From the NCBI GenBank assembly GCA_022828105.1, contig JAJEJC010000009.1:108580-172579 (forward strand): DNA of 64,000 nucleotides, in the 5' to 3' direction. The stretch is from Dehalococcoidia bacterium. GTDB taxonomy: Bacteria; Chloroflexota; Dehalococcoidia; Bin125. The translations under genes and the position numbers were made by a program. This document shows, in pieces, positions 18,292-27,552 of this stretch (within the stretch, counting starts at the first letter, position 1; each line of letters opens with the position of its first letter). The notes under the pieces were generated by a model. The model ran no database searches. It worked only from the letters and a program-made list of their open reading frames with translations, and had not been told where the DNA came from.

Positions 18292-19044
18292 ATGGAAGAG
18301 ATTGGCTATTCGGTCGAGGGACACACGGCGTCGATCCGGCTCTTGCGGCCGGAGAAGCTCAACGCGATGACGGATGAGATGTACCAGGCGATCGGCAGGC
18401 GCCTGCGCGAGGCAGACGCCGACCCGCAGGTGCGCTGCGTCGTGATCAGCGGCTCCGGCCGCGCGTTCACGTCGGGCCACGATCTGTTGGAGTTCGGCGA
18501 GCGGCAGGCTTGGAAGCCGTGGGCGGGCGAGCGCTTCGACAACGGCCTGGAGACGGCCAAGCCGACGATTGCCGCGATCACCGGCTACTGCCTGGCCGGC
18601 GGACTCGAACTGGCGCTGTTCTGCGACATCCGCATCTGCGACACGACGGCGCAGTTCGGCTGTCCCGAGCCGCGCTGGGGCATCCTGCACGGCTACGGCG
18701 CGCTGCGCACGCCGGGGCTGGTTGGATCGTCCGACGCGATGCGCCTGCTGCTGACCGGCGAGTTCATCGACGCGGCGGAGGCGCTGCGGATTGGCCTAGT
18801 CAGCCAGGTGGTGGAACCTTCGGCGCTGATCTCCAGGGCGAACGAGATGGCGGAGCAGATCGCGGTCAACAGCCCGCTCGCGATTCGCCTGACCAAGGAG
18901 CTGGCCCGCCGCGGGCGCGACATGTCGCTGGCCGACGGGCTGCGTCTCTACCAGGAGTACTCGCGGCTGGCCTTCAGCTCGGACGACGCGCGCGAGGGCA
19001 CGCGCGCCTTCGCCGAGCGCCGCGACCCGCAGTACGAGGGCTGA
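18292..19044 (+). CDS. Enoyl-CoA hydratase/isomerase family protein
   Basis: LLRPEKLNAMTDEM, SGSGRAFTSGHDLLEF, ITGYCLAGGLELALFCDIRIC. Confidence 0.93.
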   Translation: MEEIGYSVEGHTASIRLLRPEKLNAMTDEMYQAIGRRLREADADPQVRCVVISGSGRAFTSGHDLLEFGERQAWKPWAGERFDNGLETAKPTIAAITGYCLAGGLELALFCDIRICDTTAQFGCPEPRWGILHGYGALRTPGLVGSSDAMRLLLTGEFIDAAEALRIGLVSQVVEPSALISRANEMAEQIAVNSPLAIRLTKELARRGRDMSLADGLRLYQEYSRLAFSSDDAREGTRAFAERRDPQYEG

Positions 19045-19086
19045 CTACGAGGGCTGAACACGAGGGCCGAGCAGGCGCGGGGCGGT

Positions 19087-19887
19087 CTAGATCTTGGCCG
19101 CGACGCCGCCGTCGATGTTGATGATCTCGCCGGTGATGAAGCGGGAGTCGTCGCAGGACAGGAACAGGACGAGGTTGGCGACATCGATGGAGTAGCCGGG
19201 GCCCTGCACGATCTGGGCGAAGTCGAACATCTTCTCGAAGACGTGGTGCCCGCCGTCGGGGTCGTTGTAGGTGCCTCGCGTGGCGCCGGGCGTGATGATC
19301 TGGCCGGGGCGGACGCAATTGACGCGGATGCGGTCGCGGCCTCCGGCGCCGGCCATGTAGCGGGTCAGCGCGTCGACGCCGGCCTTGGCCGCGTAGTACG
19401 AGGCCGAGGCGGTGCCGAACTCGTCCTGCATGCGCGAGGAGAAGCCGCGCTGCGCGGCCAGCGAGGACATGTTCACGATTGCGCCGCCGCCCTGCGCCTT
19501 GATGTGCGGCCAGACCGCCTGGCTGACGTAGAACGTGCCGGTCAGATTGACGTTGATCACCCTGAGCCAGTCCTCGTTGGGTTCATTGGGGAACGTGCCG
19601 GGCGCGCCGCCGCCGGCGTTGTTGAAGAGCAGGTCGATCTGCCCGTAGGCATCGGCCGCCTGCTCGACGGCGGCGACGACGGAGTCGTGATCGCCCACGT
19701 CGCAGGCGATGAAGGTCGCTTCGCCGCCGGACTGATTGATCTCGGCGACGATCGCCTCGCCCTCCGGGACGCGGCGGGCCATGAGGATGACCCTCGCGCC
19801 CTCGGACGCGAAGAGCCGGCCGGTCTCGGCCCCGATCCCGCTGTTGCCCCCGGTGATGACTGCGACCTTGCCGTCCAGCTTGCCCAC
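19087..19887 (-). CDS. Short-chain dehydrogenase/reductase (SDR)
   Basis: GKVAVITGGNSGIGAETGRLFASEG, NNAGGG, YYAAKAGVDALTRYMA; GTG start chosen at 19887 (ORF extends to 19995). Confidence 0.92.
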   Translation of the reverse strand: MGKLDGKVAVITGGNSGIGAETGRLFASEGARVILMARRVPEGEAIVAEINQSGGEATFIACDVGDHDSVVAAVEQAADAYGQIDLLFNNAGGGAPGTFPNEPNEDWLRVINVNLTGTFYVSQAVWPHIKAQGGGAIVNMSSLAAQRGFSSRMQDEFGTASASYYAAKAGVDALTRYMAGAGGRDRIRVNCVRPGQIITPGATRGTYNDPDGGHHVFEKMFDFAQIVQGPGYSIDVANLVLFLSCDDSRFITGEIINIDGGVAAKI

Positions 19888-20280
19888 GCGATCCTCCAAC
19901 CATTCAAGATGCCCGACGCTCGGGGTGCCGGGGCGTTGCAACGATCCTAACGGGGGCACCACTCGGTCTCCTCGTGGCTGAAACTCGCAGGCCAAGGTGC
20001 TAAGGAGTTACCAGATTCGTCTAGATCACGCTCGCTCGGTCTGGGTCTTACGAGGGAGAGTTCCGGCTGATCCGGGTGCGCCCAGGTAGGTGGAACGGGG
20101 CGTTAGCGGAGCCGTTCCCCAACCAGTTCGCCGCACGTTGGAGCATTGCATATTGGCATGCGACTAGCTGCACCTGGGTTCCATTGCGTGCGGCTCTAAG
20201 CTCCATCGGAGGATGTTGGGTAAGGCGAAACTCACGCCTGATTGACGGTGTGTTGGGTCACGCGTACCCTCCTCGGCACT

Positions 20281-20838
20281 ATGGCAAGACAAGGCCGAGT
20301 GGTGCAGCATGACAGTCGAGAGGCTGCTTTTGCTCGCCTTCTTGAGTTGCAACGCTCCGGCCGGCGAATAGGACCTGATGCGACGGATGAGCAAGGAAAC
20401 GAATTCGAGCTGAAGACTACGACGACGCAAAGTCTCACTACAGCCCGCGATGTCGGACTCCCCTACCTGTCTAGGATGCGAACCCAGTACCTGATCGCAG
20501 CGCGCGGAAGACAGACGGACTATGGATTCGCCTTCGATGATATCTTCTTTCTCCACCCTGACGAATTAGAGGAATGGCTGCAGCCATTGGAGGCGCGGCT
20601 GCAGGGCGACATGGATATCGTTGACCGCGCCCATGGCGCACTCGCGGCGCTGGGAGCATGCGTGAACACGCTAAAGCGCCTGCTTTCAATCGGACAGCGA
20701 GGAATCACTATCAACAACCCGAAAATTCCGTGGAGCTACATCACTGAGCACGGGACCCGCTTGGGCGAGAATGCTGCTCTAGACCTAAGAGAGCTAGTTG
20801 CTGCCCGGCCGCTTCCAGCTTCAACCGTTGACTCTTAG
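20281..20838 (+). CDS. Putative PD-(D/E)XK restriction-endonuclease-like protein
   Basis: Motif GPDATDEQGNEFELKTTTT (D-X9-ExK) with N-terminal helix containing HDSREAAFARLLELQ, followed by TTARDVGLPYLSRMRTQYLIAARG; ATG at 20281. Confidence 0.65.
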   Translation: MARQGRVVQHDSREAAFARLLELQRSGRRIGPDATDEQGNEFELKTTTTQSLTTARDVGLPYLSRMRTQYLIAARGRQTDYGFAFDDIFFLHPDELEEWLQPLEARLQGDMDIVDRAHGALAALGACVNTLKRLLSIGQRGITINNPKIPWSYITEHGTRLGENAALDLRELVAARPLPASTVDS

Positions 20839-21496
20839 ATAGGCGCGGTCGAGTATCAGCCCAAGCTGCGCGAGCCACGGCCCTTTTGGAAGCAGAAAGT
20901 GCTCGTGGAAACCGGTGGATGAATGCAGTCTTGACATGGCGATAGTCTTGATTCAGTTGGTCTCGCCCACCATTTGGACGGTGGGTGTTTCCGTGAAGCG
21001 AGCCGCCGCTCTTCCCAACCTCTGTGAAGTTCGCCGCTCGATAGACAGTTCCCTCGTGATGCACATCGTCAGCCCAGGACACGCATGCCTCAATATCCGG
21101 CAGATGGGGGTACTTGCCGTGCCAATCTTGGCGAATCTGGCGGAGCGCCATGCCGATCGCGCAAGTGGCTATAGCGAGGCTATGCTCGCGACCAGTTGAG
21201 TCCGTTACTCGCTGGCCCTGTGCTTCCGGGTCGATCCACATCCGAGCCAGTTCGATGAGGTTCATTGGGCCATGCCCTTGGTAGCTGACGCTCAGTCGGG
21301 GGAGCGCGAACAGAAGGACCCCGACCCGAACTTCATCGAGCATGATCCAGTACGGCATCTGCGCCATCGTCCGACCGCGATGCAGATAGTGCCGCTCAAC
21401 GATCAGCGTGGTCGCCTCCTTGAGGTTGGCAACCTGGAGGGACAATCGGTCCCGAAGTTTGGTTGACGCAGAATCCGACTTGTTGATGAACCCCAT
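20741..21496 (-). CDS. Mom-like / GNAT-fold putative DNA base-modification protein
   Basis: LIVERHYLHRGR...VGVLLFALPR...MNLIELARMWID...SLAIATCAIGMALRQIR...IEACVSWADDVHHEGTVYRAANFTEVGKSGG; resembles the phage Mu Mom-like pattern (HYL..., EL.R.., YAD..H.GTiYrAxNf..vG). Confidence 0.55.
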   Translation of the reverse strand: MGFINKSDSASTKLRDRLSLQVANLKEATTLIVERHYLHRGRTMAQMPYWIMLDEVRVGVLLFALPRLSVSYQGHGPMNLIELARMWIDPEAQGQRVTDSTGREHSLAIATCAIGMALRQIRQDWHGKYPHLPDIEACVSWADDVHHEGTVYRAANFTEVGKSGGSLHGNTHRPNGGRDQLNQDYRHVKTAFIHRFPRALSASKRAVARAAWADTRPRLSKSQRLKLEAAGQQLALLGLEQHSRPSGSRAQ

Positions 21497-21621
21497 TGTG
21501 CGACTGCTTCGCCTCCAGTATCTCATCTGCCAAGTTTGCTCGATGATAATGGGACAGAGAAACGGACCCTCGCCCGCCGAGACGAGGCCATCTACCGTAG
21601 AATTCGATGATGTGAACCGAT

Positions 21622-22770
21622 TTGGACATGCGCATGACTGATTCCACCGATTTTCCTGATTCCCCGATCCGCTTCGGCTGGTACATCCCGACGCACGGCG
21701 ACCTGACCAACTTTGCCGATCCGGAGCAGTTCATCCCGGCGTCGATGGAGATGTTCGACCGGGTCGCGCTGGCGGCCGAGGCGGCCGGCTTCGAGTACGC
21801 GCTGGTGCCGGTCACGCCGACCTGCTGGGAGGCCTGGATTTCGACGGCGATGATGTCGGCGCGGACTACGAAGCTGAAGATGCTCGTGGCGGCGCGTCCG
21901 GGCTACATCCTGCCGACGCAGATGGCGCGGATGATCGCCGCCTTCGACCGGCTCTCGGAGGGTCGCGTGTACGTCAACCTGATCGCCGGCGGCAACGCCC
22001 GCGACCTGGCCTCGGACGGCATCACCTACAGCCACGACGAGCGCTACGAGGTGATGGACGAAGCGGTGCAGATCATGAAGGCGCTGTGGACCTCGGACGA
22101 ACGGATCGACTGGCAGGGCAAGCATTACCAGCTCGACGGCGCGTACGCCAATCCGAAACCGTTGCAGGACCCGTATCCGCGCTTCTACATCGGCGGCGAG
22201 TCGGATGCGGCCCGCGATGTCGGGTCGAAGCACGCCGACTGCTACCTGTTCTGGGGCGACACGCCGGAGCGGACGGCGCTCAAGGTCGCCGATGTACGCA
22301 GCCGAGCCGCCGGATTCGGCCGCGAGACGATCAACTTCGGCATGCGGCTCCAGGTCTGCGTCCGCGAGACGGAAGACGAGGCCTGGGCGGCGGCCCACAA
22401 CCTGATCGAGGGCACCACGGATCGTCAGCGCGAGGTGCGCAAGACCTGGCGCGGTGACTCGCAGGCCGACAGCCGGATGTGGGAGCTGACGCAGGAGTCG
22501 AGCGACAACGACTACCGGATCGCTCCGCACCTGTGGAGCGGTCTGAGCACCGTGCGCGGCGGCGCCGGACTGTCGGTGGTGGGCAATCCCGAGCAGGTCG
22601 CGGACACGCTGCAACAGTTCATCGACATCGGCTGCACCGAGTTCTGCCTCTCCGGTTATCCGCACGACGAGGAAGCGACCCGCTTCGGCGAATGGGTGAT
22701 GCCTCTGATTCACGCACGCAATCCGAACCCGGCAGAGACCGGCGAACCCGCGCTGGCGGTCGCCGATTGA
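21622..22770 (+). CDS. LLM-class flavin-dependent monooxygenase (alkanesulfonate monooxygenase-like)
   Basis: RFGWYIPTHGD, LVPVTPTCWEAWISTAMMSARTTKLKMLVAARPGYILPTQMARMIAAFDRLSEGRVYVNLIAGG. Confidence 0.92.
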   Translation: MDMRMTDSTDFPDSPIRFGWYIPTHGDLTNFADPEQFIPASMEMFDRVALAAEAAGFEYALVPVTPTCWEAWISTAMMSARTTKLKMLVAARPGYILPTQMARMIAAFDRLSEGRVYVNLIAGGNARDLASDGITYSHDERYEVMDEAVQIMKALWTSDERIDWQGKHYQLDGAYANPKPLQDPYPRFYIGGESDAARDVGSKHADCYLFWGDTPERTALKVADVRSRAAGFGRETINFGMRLQVCVRETEDEAWAAAHNLIEGTTDRQREVRKTWRGDSQADSRMWELTQESSDNDYRIAPHLWSGLSTVRGGAGLSVVGNPEQVADTLQQFIDIGCTEFCLSGYPHDEEATRFGEWVMPLIHARNPNPAETGEPALAVAD

Positions 22771-22782
22771 GGAGTTGAAACG

Positions 22783-23259
22783 ATGTCGAGAGTGCAACTG
22801 GCGCTGAACGTAGCCGAGCTTGACCCGGCGATCGAGTTCTACACGCAGATGTTCCGCACCGAGCCGCACAAGGTGCGTCCGGGCTACGCCAACTTCGAGG
22901 TCGAGGATCCGCCGCTCAAGCTGGTGCTGATTGAGAACTCGAACGCGGCCGCGCCGCTCAACCACCTCGGCATCGAGGTCGAGACGACTGGCGAGGTGGT
23001 CGCCGAGACGCAGCGCTTCGGCCAGTTGGGACTCGACCTGGATATAGAAGACGGCGTCGTCTGCTGCCACGCGGAGCAGGACAAGGTCTGGGTCTCGGAT
23101 CCGTCGGGCACGCGCTGGGAGGTCTACACGATCACCGACGATCTGCCGGAGGCGTCGTATGCGTCTCGGGCCCAGAATCTGATTGCCCTGACCGACGTCA
23201 CGGCTGGCGCGACGGCAATCGAAGATTGCTGCGCCGATGGCGGGCTTTGCGTCGGCTAG
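22783..23259 (+). CDS. ArsI/CadI-type VOC metalloenzyme
   Basis: MSRVQLALNVAELDPAIEFYTQMFRTEPHKVRPGYANFEVEDPPLKLVLIEN...LNHLGIEVE...VVCCHAEQDKVWVSDPSGTRWEVYT; vicinal CysCys typical of ArsI/CadI. Confidence 0.88.
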   Translation: MSRVQLALNVAELDPAIEFYTQMFRTEPHKVRPGYANFEVEDPPLKLVLIENSNAAAPLNHLGIEVETTGEVVAETQRFGQLGLDLDIEDGVVCCHAEQDKVWVSDPSGTRWEVYTITDDLPEASYASRAQNLIALTDVTAGATAIEDCCADGGLCVG

Positions 23260-25499
23260 CGCCCAGGCTGGCCGTCGCGCTCGCGGCGCTGCTGTGTTTG
23301 GCGGCTGCTTGCAGTAACGGCGACGCACCGGCTCCGTCTCAGGTCAAGCAGGCGGACTCGGCTCAGACTGCTCAGCCCGCCCAGGAGTCAGCGCAGCAGA
23401 CGGCGGCTCAGTCTGAGACCGACCGGTCGTCCTCGACCGGCACGCGGGGCGTCATCGGCGTTGTGCGCGCCCGCTCCTCGGACCAAGTCGAAACCGAAGC
23501 ATCGGAGGAGACGCCCGCGGTCGGCGGATTCGTGCTGCAGCTCCTGCATACGGCCGACATGGACGGAGCGGCCGGCGCGCTCGACAACGTGGAGACCTTT
23601 TCCGCCCTGCTGGACGGCTTCCGCCTGCAGATGCCGGAGCGTACGCTCGTGCTCAGTGCCGGTGACAACTTCGTGCCCGGCCCTCGCTTCTACGCGGCCG
23701 CCGACAATTCGACCGGGTCTCAGTTTGGCATCGCGGGTGTCGGGCGCGGCGATATCGCGTTGCTCAACGCCATGGGCTTCCAGGCTTCCGCGCTGGGCAA
23801 TCATGAATTCGACCTCGGACCGCACACGCTGGCCGCAATCATCGCGCCCGAGCAGGGCGAGGACGGCTTCTACGCGGGCGCCGCATTCCCCTACCTGTCG
23901 GCGAACCTGGTGCTGGCCGACGACGAAGACTTGCTGCCCCTGGTTGCAGCCGGCGCCCAGCGCGCTCCGCTGGCCGCGGGGAGTCTCGCACGCAGCGTGA
24001 TCTTCGAACTGGCGGGCGAGCGCGTCGGTGTGGTCGGCGCGACCACGCCGCATCTGGACTGGATCGCCGGCGTCGGCAACGTCACCGTGCAGCCGGCCGA
24101 TGAATCCGACCTCGATGCGCTCGCGGCGATCATCCAGGACGCGGTCGATGAGTTGACGGCGCAAGGCGTCGACAAGATCATCCTGCTCGCGCATATGCAG
24201 CAGATCGAGATAGAACTCCAGCTCGCCGGGCGCTTGCGGCACGTGGACATCATCGTGGCCGGCGGTTCCAACACGATCCTGGCGGACGAGACCGATCGCC
24301 TTCGCGTCGGCGACCGCGCCGTCGGTAACTATCCGCTGCATGTCAGCTCCGCCTCGGGAGAACCGATCCTGCTGGTCAACACCGACGCTGACTATCGTTA
24401 CCTGGGCCGCTTGGTCGTGCGCTTCGACGAGCGCGGCATTGTCGATCCGGCGAGCGTCGATCCGGCCGTCAGCGGCGCATTTGCGACCGACGCCGCCGGG
24501 CGAGCGGCGGCGCTCGCTCCACCGATCGCGGCCGTCAGCCGGGTCACGGAGGCGCTGCAGACCGTGATCCGCGAGCGAGACCGCGAGGTCGTGTCCCAAA
24601 CCAGCGTCTATCTCGCCGGGCGCCGAGCTGACATTCGCACGCAGGAGACCAATCTCGGCAATCTGGTCGCCGACGCCTTTCTCTGGACCGCGCGCCAATA
24701 CGATCCAAGCGTCGCCGTGGCGTTGAAGAACGCCGGCGGCATCCGCGACCAGATAGGCCGTGTCTGGCAGCCGCCGGGCACGAACCGCGCGGACGAGGTC
24801 GTCTACTTGCCTCCCGCCGCCAATGCGGACAGCGGCAAGCGCGAGGGCGAGATCACACGATTCGACGTCGAGAGCGTGCTGCGTTTCAACAACGCGCTGG
24901 TGATCGTTCCGGTGACCGCCCGCCAGCTCGCGGAGTTGCTGGAGCACGCCATCGGCTTCGACGGCGTCGGCGCGACGCCGGACGGACGATTTCCGCAGGT
25001 CGCGGGCATGCGCTTCAGCTTCGATCCGAGCAGTCCATCGGGGGCGCGGATTCGGTCCCTGGCCATCGTTGACGACGACGGGCGCGTTACGGACGCCGTC
25101 GTGGTCGATGGCGCGCTCGCCGGCGATCCCGATCGAACGATCCGGATGGCCGTGCTCAACTTCACCGCCAACGGAGGCGACGGCTACCCGTTCCCGCAGC
25201 CGCAGTTCGGACGCGTCGACCTGGCCGGCGAGGCGGGCCAGTACAATCCACCTTCGCCCGAGTTTCCCGACACCAATGGCAACGGCGTGATCGATCCTGC
25301 GGTCGGCCTGGATCGGGGCCGGCACGATTTTGCCGAACCCGGCACCGAACAGGATGCGCTGGCCGAGTACCTGGCCCATTACTTCGTCGACGCGCCCTAC
25401 GCCCTCGCCGAGTCGCCGCCGAGCGAGGATCGGCGGATTCAGAACCTGGCGCTGCCCGGAGTGCGGGACACGGTCTACGAATCTGCTGAATCGCCCTGA
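23226..25499 (+). CDS. 5'-nucleotidase/UshA-like metallophosphatase, secreted lipoprotein
   Basis: Signal + lipobox LCLAAACSNGD; LLHTADMDG, LSAGDNFVPGP, ALGNHEFDLG, VGVVGATTPHL, C-terminal NLVADAFLW..ALKNAGGIRDQI, NFTANGGDGYP. Confidence 0.92.
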   Translation: MLRRWRALRRLAPRLAVALAALLCLAAACSNGDAPAPSQVKQADSAQTAQPAQESAQQTAAQSETDRSSSTGTRGVIGVVRARSSDQVETEASEETPAVGGFVLQLLHTADMDGAAGALDNVETFSALLDGFRLQMPERTLVLSAGDNFVPGPRFYAAADNSTGSQFGIAGVGRGDIALLNAMGFQASALGNHEFDLGPHTLAAIIAPEQGEDGFYAGAAFPYLSANLVLADDEDLLPLVAAGAQRAPLAAGSLARSVIFELAGERVGVVGATTPHLDWIAGVGNVTVQPADESDLDALAAIIQDAVDELTAQGVDKIILLAHMQQIEIELQLAGRLRHVDIIVAGGSNTILADETDRLRVGDRAVGNYPLHVSSASGEPILLVNTDADYRYLGRLVVRFDERGIVDPASVDPAVSGAFATDAAGRAAALAPPIAAVSRVTEALQTVIRERDREVVSQTSVYLAGRRADIRTQETNLGNLVADAFLWTARQYDPSVAVALKNAGGIRDQIGRVWQPPGTNRADEVVYLPPAANADSGKREGEITRFDVESVLRFNNALVIVPVTARQLAELLEHAIGFDGVGATPDGRFPQVAGMRFSFDPSSPSGARIRSLAIVDDDGRVTDAVVVDGALAGDPDRTIRMAVLNFTANGGDGYPFPQPQFGRVDLAGEAGQYNPPSPEFPDTNGNGVIDPAVGLDRGRHDFAEPGTEQDALAEYLAHYFVDAPYALAESPPSEDRRIQNLALPGVRDTVYESAESP

Positions 25500-26170
25500 G
25501 CCAACTCGGCGGCTCGCCGGAACACGTCGGTCAACATCTCCTCGGTCAACAGACCGGTGAAGGTGTTGCGTTGACTGGGGTGATAGGAGCAGATCACGGT
25601 GCGGCCGTCGACTGCGTGCTCCAGACCGTGTGCGAACCTGGGACGCGGCCGAATACCCAGCTCGCGCGCGCAGTTCTCCCACGCAAACGACCCCAGGCAG
25701 ACGATGACTCGCAGTTCGGAGAGCAGGTCGATCTCGCGTCTCAGGAACGGCAGGCAGCGGTCGCGTTCTGCGGTCGAAGGCTTGTTGTCGGGCGGAGCGC
25801 AGCGCACTACGGAGGTGATCCGCGCGCCGAGCATGGTCAGGCCGTCGTCGCTTGAGGTCGACTCGGACTGATTGGCAAGTCCTGCCCGCCACATCGAGCG
25901 GTACAACCAGTCGCCGGAGCGGTCGCCGGTGAACATCCGGCCCGTGCGGTTGGCGCCGTGTGCGGCGGGGGCGAGTCCGACGACCAGGATGCCCGCGTCG
26001 GCGGGCCCGAACGATGGCACCGCGCGGCCCCAATACGTCTGGTCGCGAAAGGCGGCGCGTTTGTCGGCGGCCGCCTGTTCGCGCCACGCCACCAGTCGCG
26101 GGCAGCGCCGACACTCGGCCACGTTGAGGTCGAGTTTGGCGAGTTCGCGGACGTTCGCTTCCGAGTTCAC
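25475..26170 (-). CDS. Family 5 uracil-DNA glycosylase (UDGb)
   Basis: CRRCPRLVAWRE, VGLAPAAHGANRTGRMFTGDRSGDWLYR, ITSVVRCAPPDNKPS, VICSYHPSQRNTFTG; GTG start at 26170. Confidence 0.9.
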   Translation of the reverse strand: MNSEANVRELAKLDLNVAECRRCPRLVAWREQAAADKRAAFRDQTYWGRAVPSFGPADAGILVVGLAPAAHGANRTGRMFTGDRSGDWLYRSMWRAGLANQSESTSSDDGLTMLGARITSVVRCAPPDNKPSTAERDRCLPFLRREIDLLSELRVIVCLGSFAWENCARELGIRPRPRFAHGLEHAVDGRTVICSYHPSQRNTFTGLLTEEMLTDVFRRAAELAQGDSADS

Positions 26171-26263
26171 GTTGCAGATTCCGAGTTTACGAATCGCTGG
26201 CGAGCGCCGAATGGCTCCGCTGCATAGTGAGCGTATGCGCACGAGGGGAGCTGGCGAGAGTCC

Positions 26264-26947
26264 ATGACGCAGATCAAGACCCATCCAACGGCCGCGTTGC
26301 CGCGGCCGCAACATCACGGGGCTCGCGTTTCGATCGCGAGCTACCTCGAACGTCTCGAGGCGCCGATCGACTGGCGGCGGGCGCTCAGCCTGCATCGCCG
26401 CCTCCTGGCCGGAGATCTGAGCGTGCTGCGCGACGCGGCTCGTACCGATTCGGACAACGGGCCCGCGGCGCTGGTGTTGGTGCTGGGCATGCTGACCGCA
26501 GGACTCGGCGCATGGCTCTGGCTGGTGATCGAGAGTCGCGGCGCTGCGGTCGGCGACCCGGCCCTGCGCGTGTTGTTGCTCGGCTCCGTCGCCTCGCTGG
26601 TCGCCTGGGGTTTGTGTTCGGCGCTGACTTGGCGCGCGCTGCGGGTTGTGTTCCAGGTTCAGGTCGAGTTTCGCGCCCTCGCCCGGGCGCAGGCGGTGGC
26701 CGGCGGATTCCTCGTCTGGCAGCTCTTCGTGATTGCCGGCCCGGCCAGCTTCGCGGTCGGCCTGTTCACGACGGTGGCTGCCCTGCTGCTCGCCATCCTG
26801 GCGGTACGCGCCGCCGCCCCCGATGCCGATGACCGCGCTGCCGTGGTCAGCGTCGGGATCGGCTTCGCGATCTATGCGCTGGCGCTGTCGATGCTCGCAG
26901 ACCTGGCCGGAATTGGCTCAGGCGTCTTCGTGCACGCTCTTGGCTAG
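26264..26947 (+). CDS. Multi-pass membrane protein of unknown function
   Basis: 227 aa with about six hydrophobic segments; not recognised. Confidence 0.7.
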   Translation: MTQIKTHPTAALPRPQHHGARVSIASYLERLEAPIDWRRALSLHRRLLAGDLSVLRDAARTDSDNGPAALVLVLGMLTAGLGAWLWLVIESRGAAVGDPALRVLLLGSVASLVAWGLCSALTWRALRVVFQVQVEFRALARAQAVAGGFLVWQLFVIAGPASFAVGLFTTVAALLLAILAVRAAAPDADDRAAVVSVGIGFAIYALALSMLADLAGIGSGVFVHALG

Positions 26948-26952
26948 TTGGG

Positions 26953-27552
26953 CTAGGTGATGGTCAGTTCGACGCCGTCTGCGCAAAGCGCGCATTCCGC
27001 CGGGTCGTAGCTGGCGACGTCGATCGACAGGCAGGCGAACTGTTCGAGGCCGCCAAACGCGGTTGCGCCATTGGTCCGATCGACGACGAGACCGACGCCG
27101 ATCGGTCGTCCGCCGGCGGCCAGAACCGCGTCGAGCGTGTCCTGCACGGAACCACCGGTCGTCAGCACGTCATCGACCACCAGGACGCGCTGTCCAGCCT
27201 CGATCGCGAATCCCCGTCCGATGTAGCGCCCGCCCTGATCGGCCCGCTCTGCAAAGTAGGCGTTGATCTCTTCGCCCAGGTGTTTCGCCGTCTCGTGGGC
27301 CAGCAGGATGCCCCCGGTTGTCGGGCCGACGACGACCTCAGGCGTCAGTGGACCGAAATGGTCGGCGATCCGGCGGCAAAGCGCCTCGGTCACGCGCGGC
27401 TTCTCCAACAGGCGGAACTTCTCGATGTATGTGTCCCCGTGACGCCCGGAGGCATACTGGAAGTGTCCCCGCAGCACCGCGCCGGCTTCTTCCAGCAATT
27501 GCATCGCCTCGCGCTGCCCGTCTGCGTCGGCCTCGTTCATGGCACGGCTCAT
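26953..27552 (-). CDS. pyrE: Orotate phosphoribosyltransferase
   Basis: VLRGHFQYASGRHGDTYIEK, VVGPTTGGILLAHETAK, RVLVVDDVLTTGGSVQDTLDAV (PRPP loop); ATG at 27552. Confidence 0.93.
   Translation of the reverse strand: MSRAMNEADADGQREAMQLLEEAGAVLRGHFQYASGRHGDTYIEKFRLLEKPRVTEALCRRIADHFGPLTPEVVVGPTTGGILLAHETAKHLGEEINAYFAERADQGGRYIGRGFAIEAGQRVLVVDDVLTTGGSVQDTLDAVLAAGGRPIGVGLVVDRTNGATAFGGLEQFACLSIDVASYDPAECALCADGVELTIT

Noticed and set aside
20092-20118. GGAACGG...CCGTTCC hairpin upstream of the nuclease gene as terminator
   Set aside because: 7-bp arms and no T-tract; could be chance in a GC-rich region.
23388-26114. 908-aa minus-strand ORF
   Set aside because: Antisense to the clear 5'-nucleotidase and UDG genes; Arg/His-rich low-information translation typical of high-GC shadow frames.
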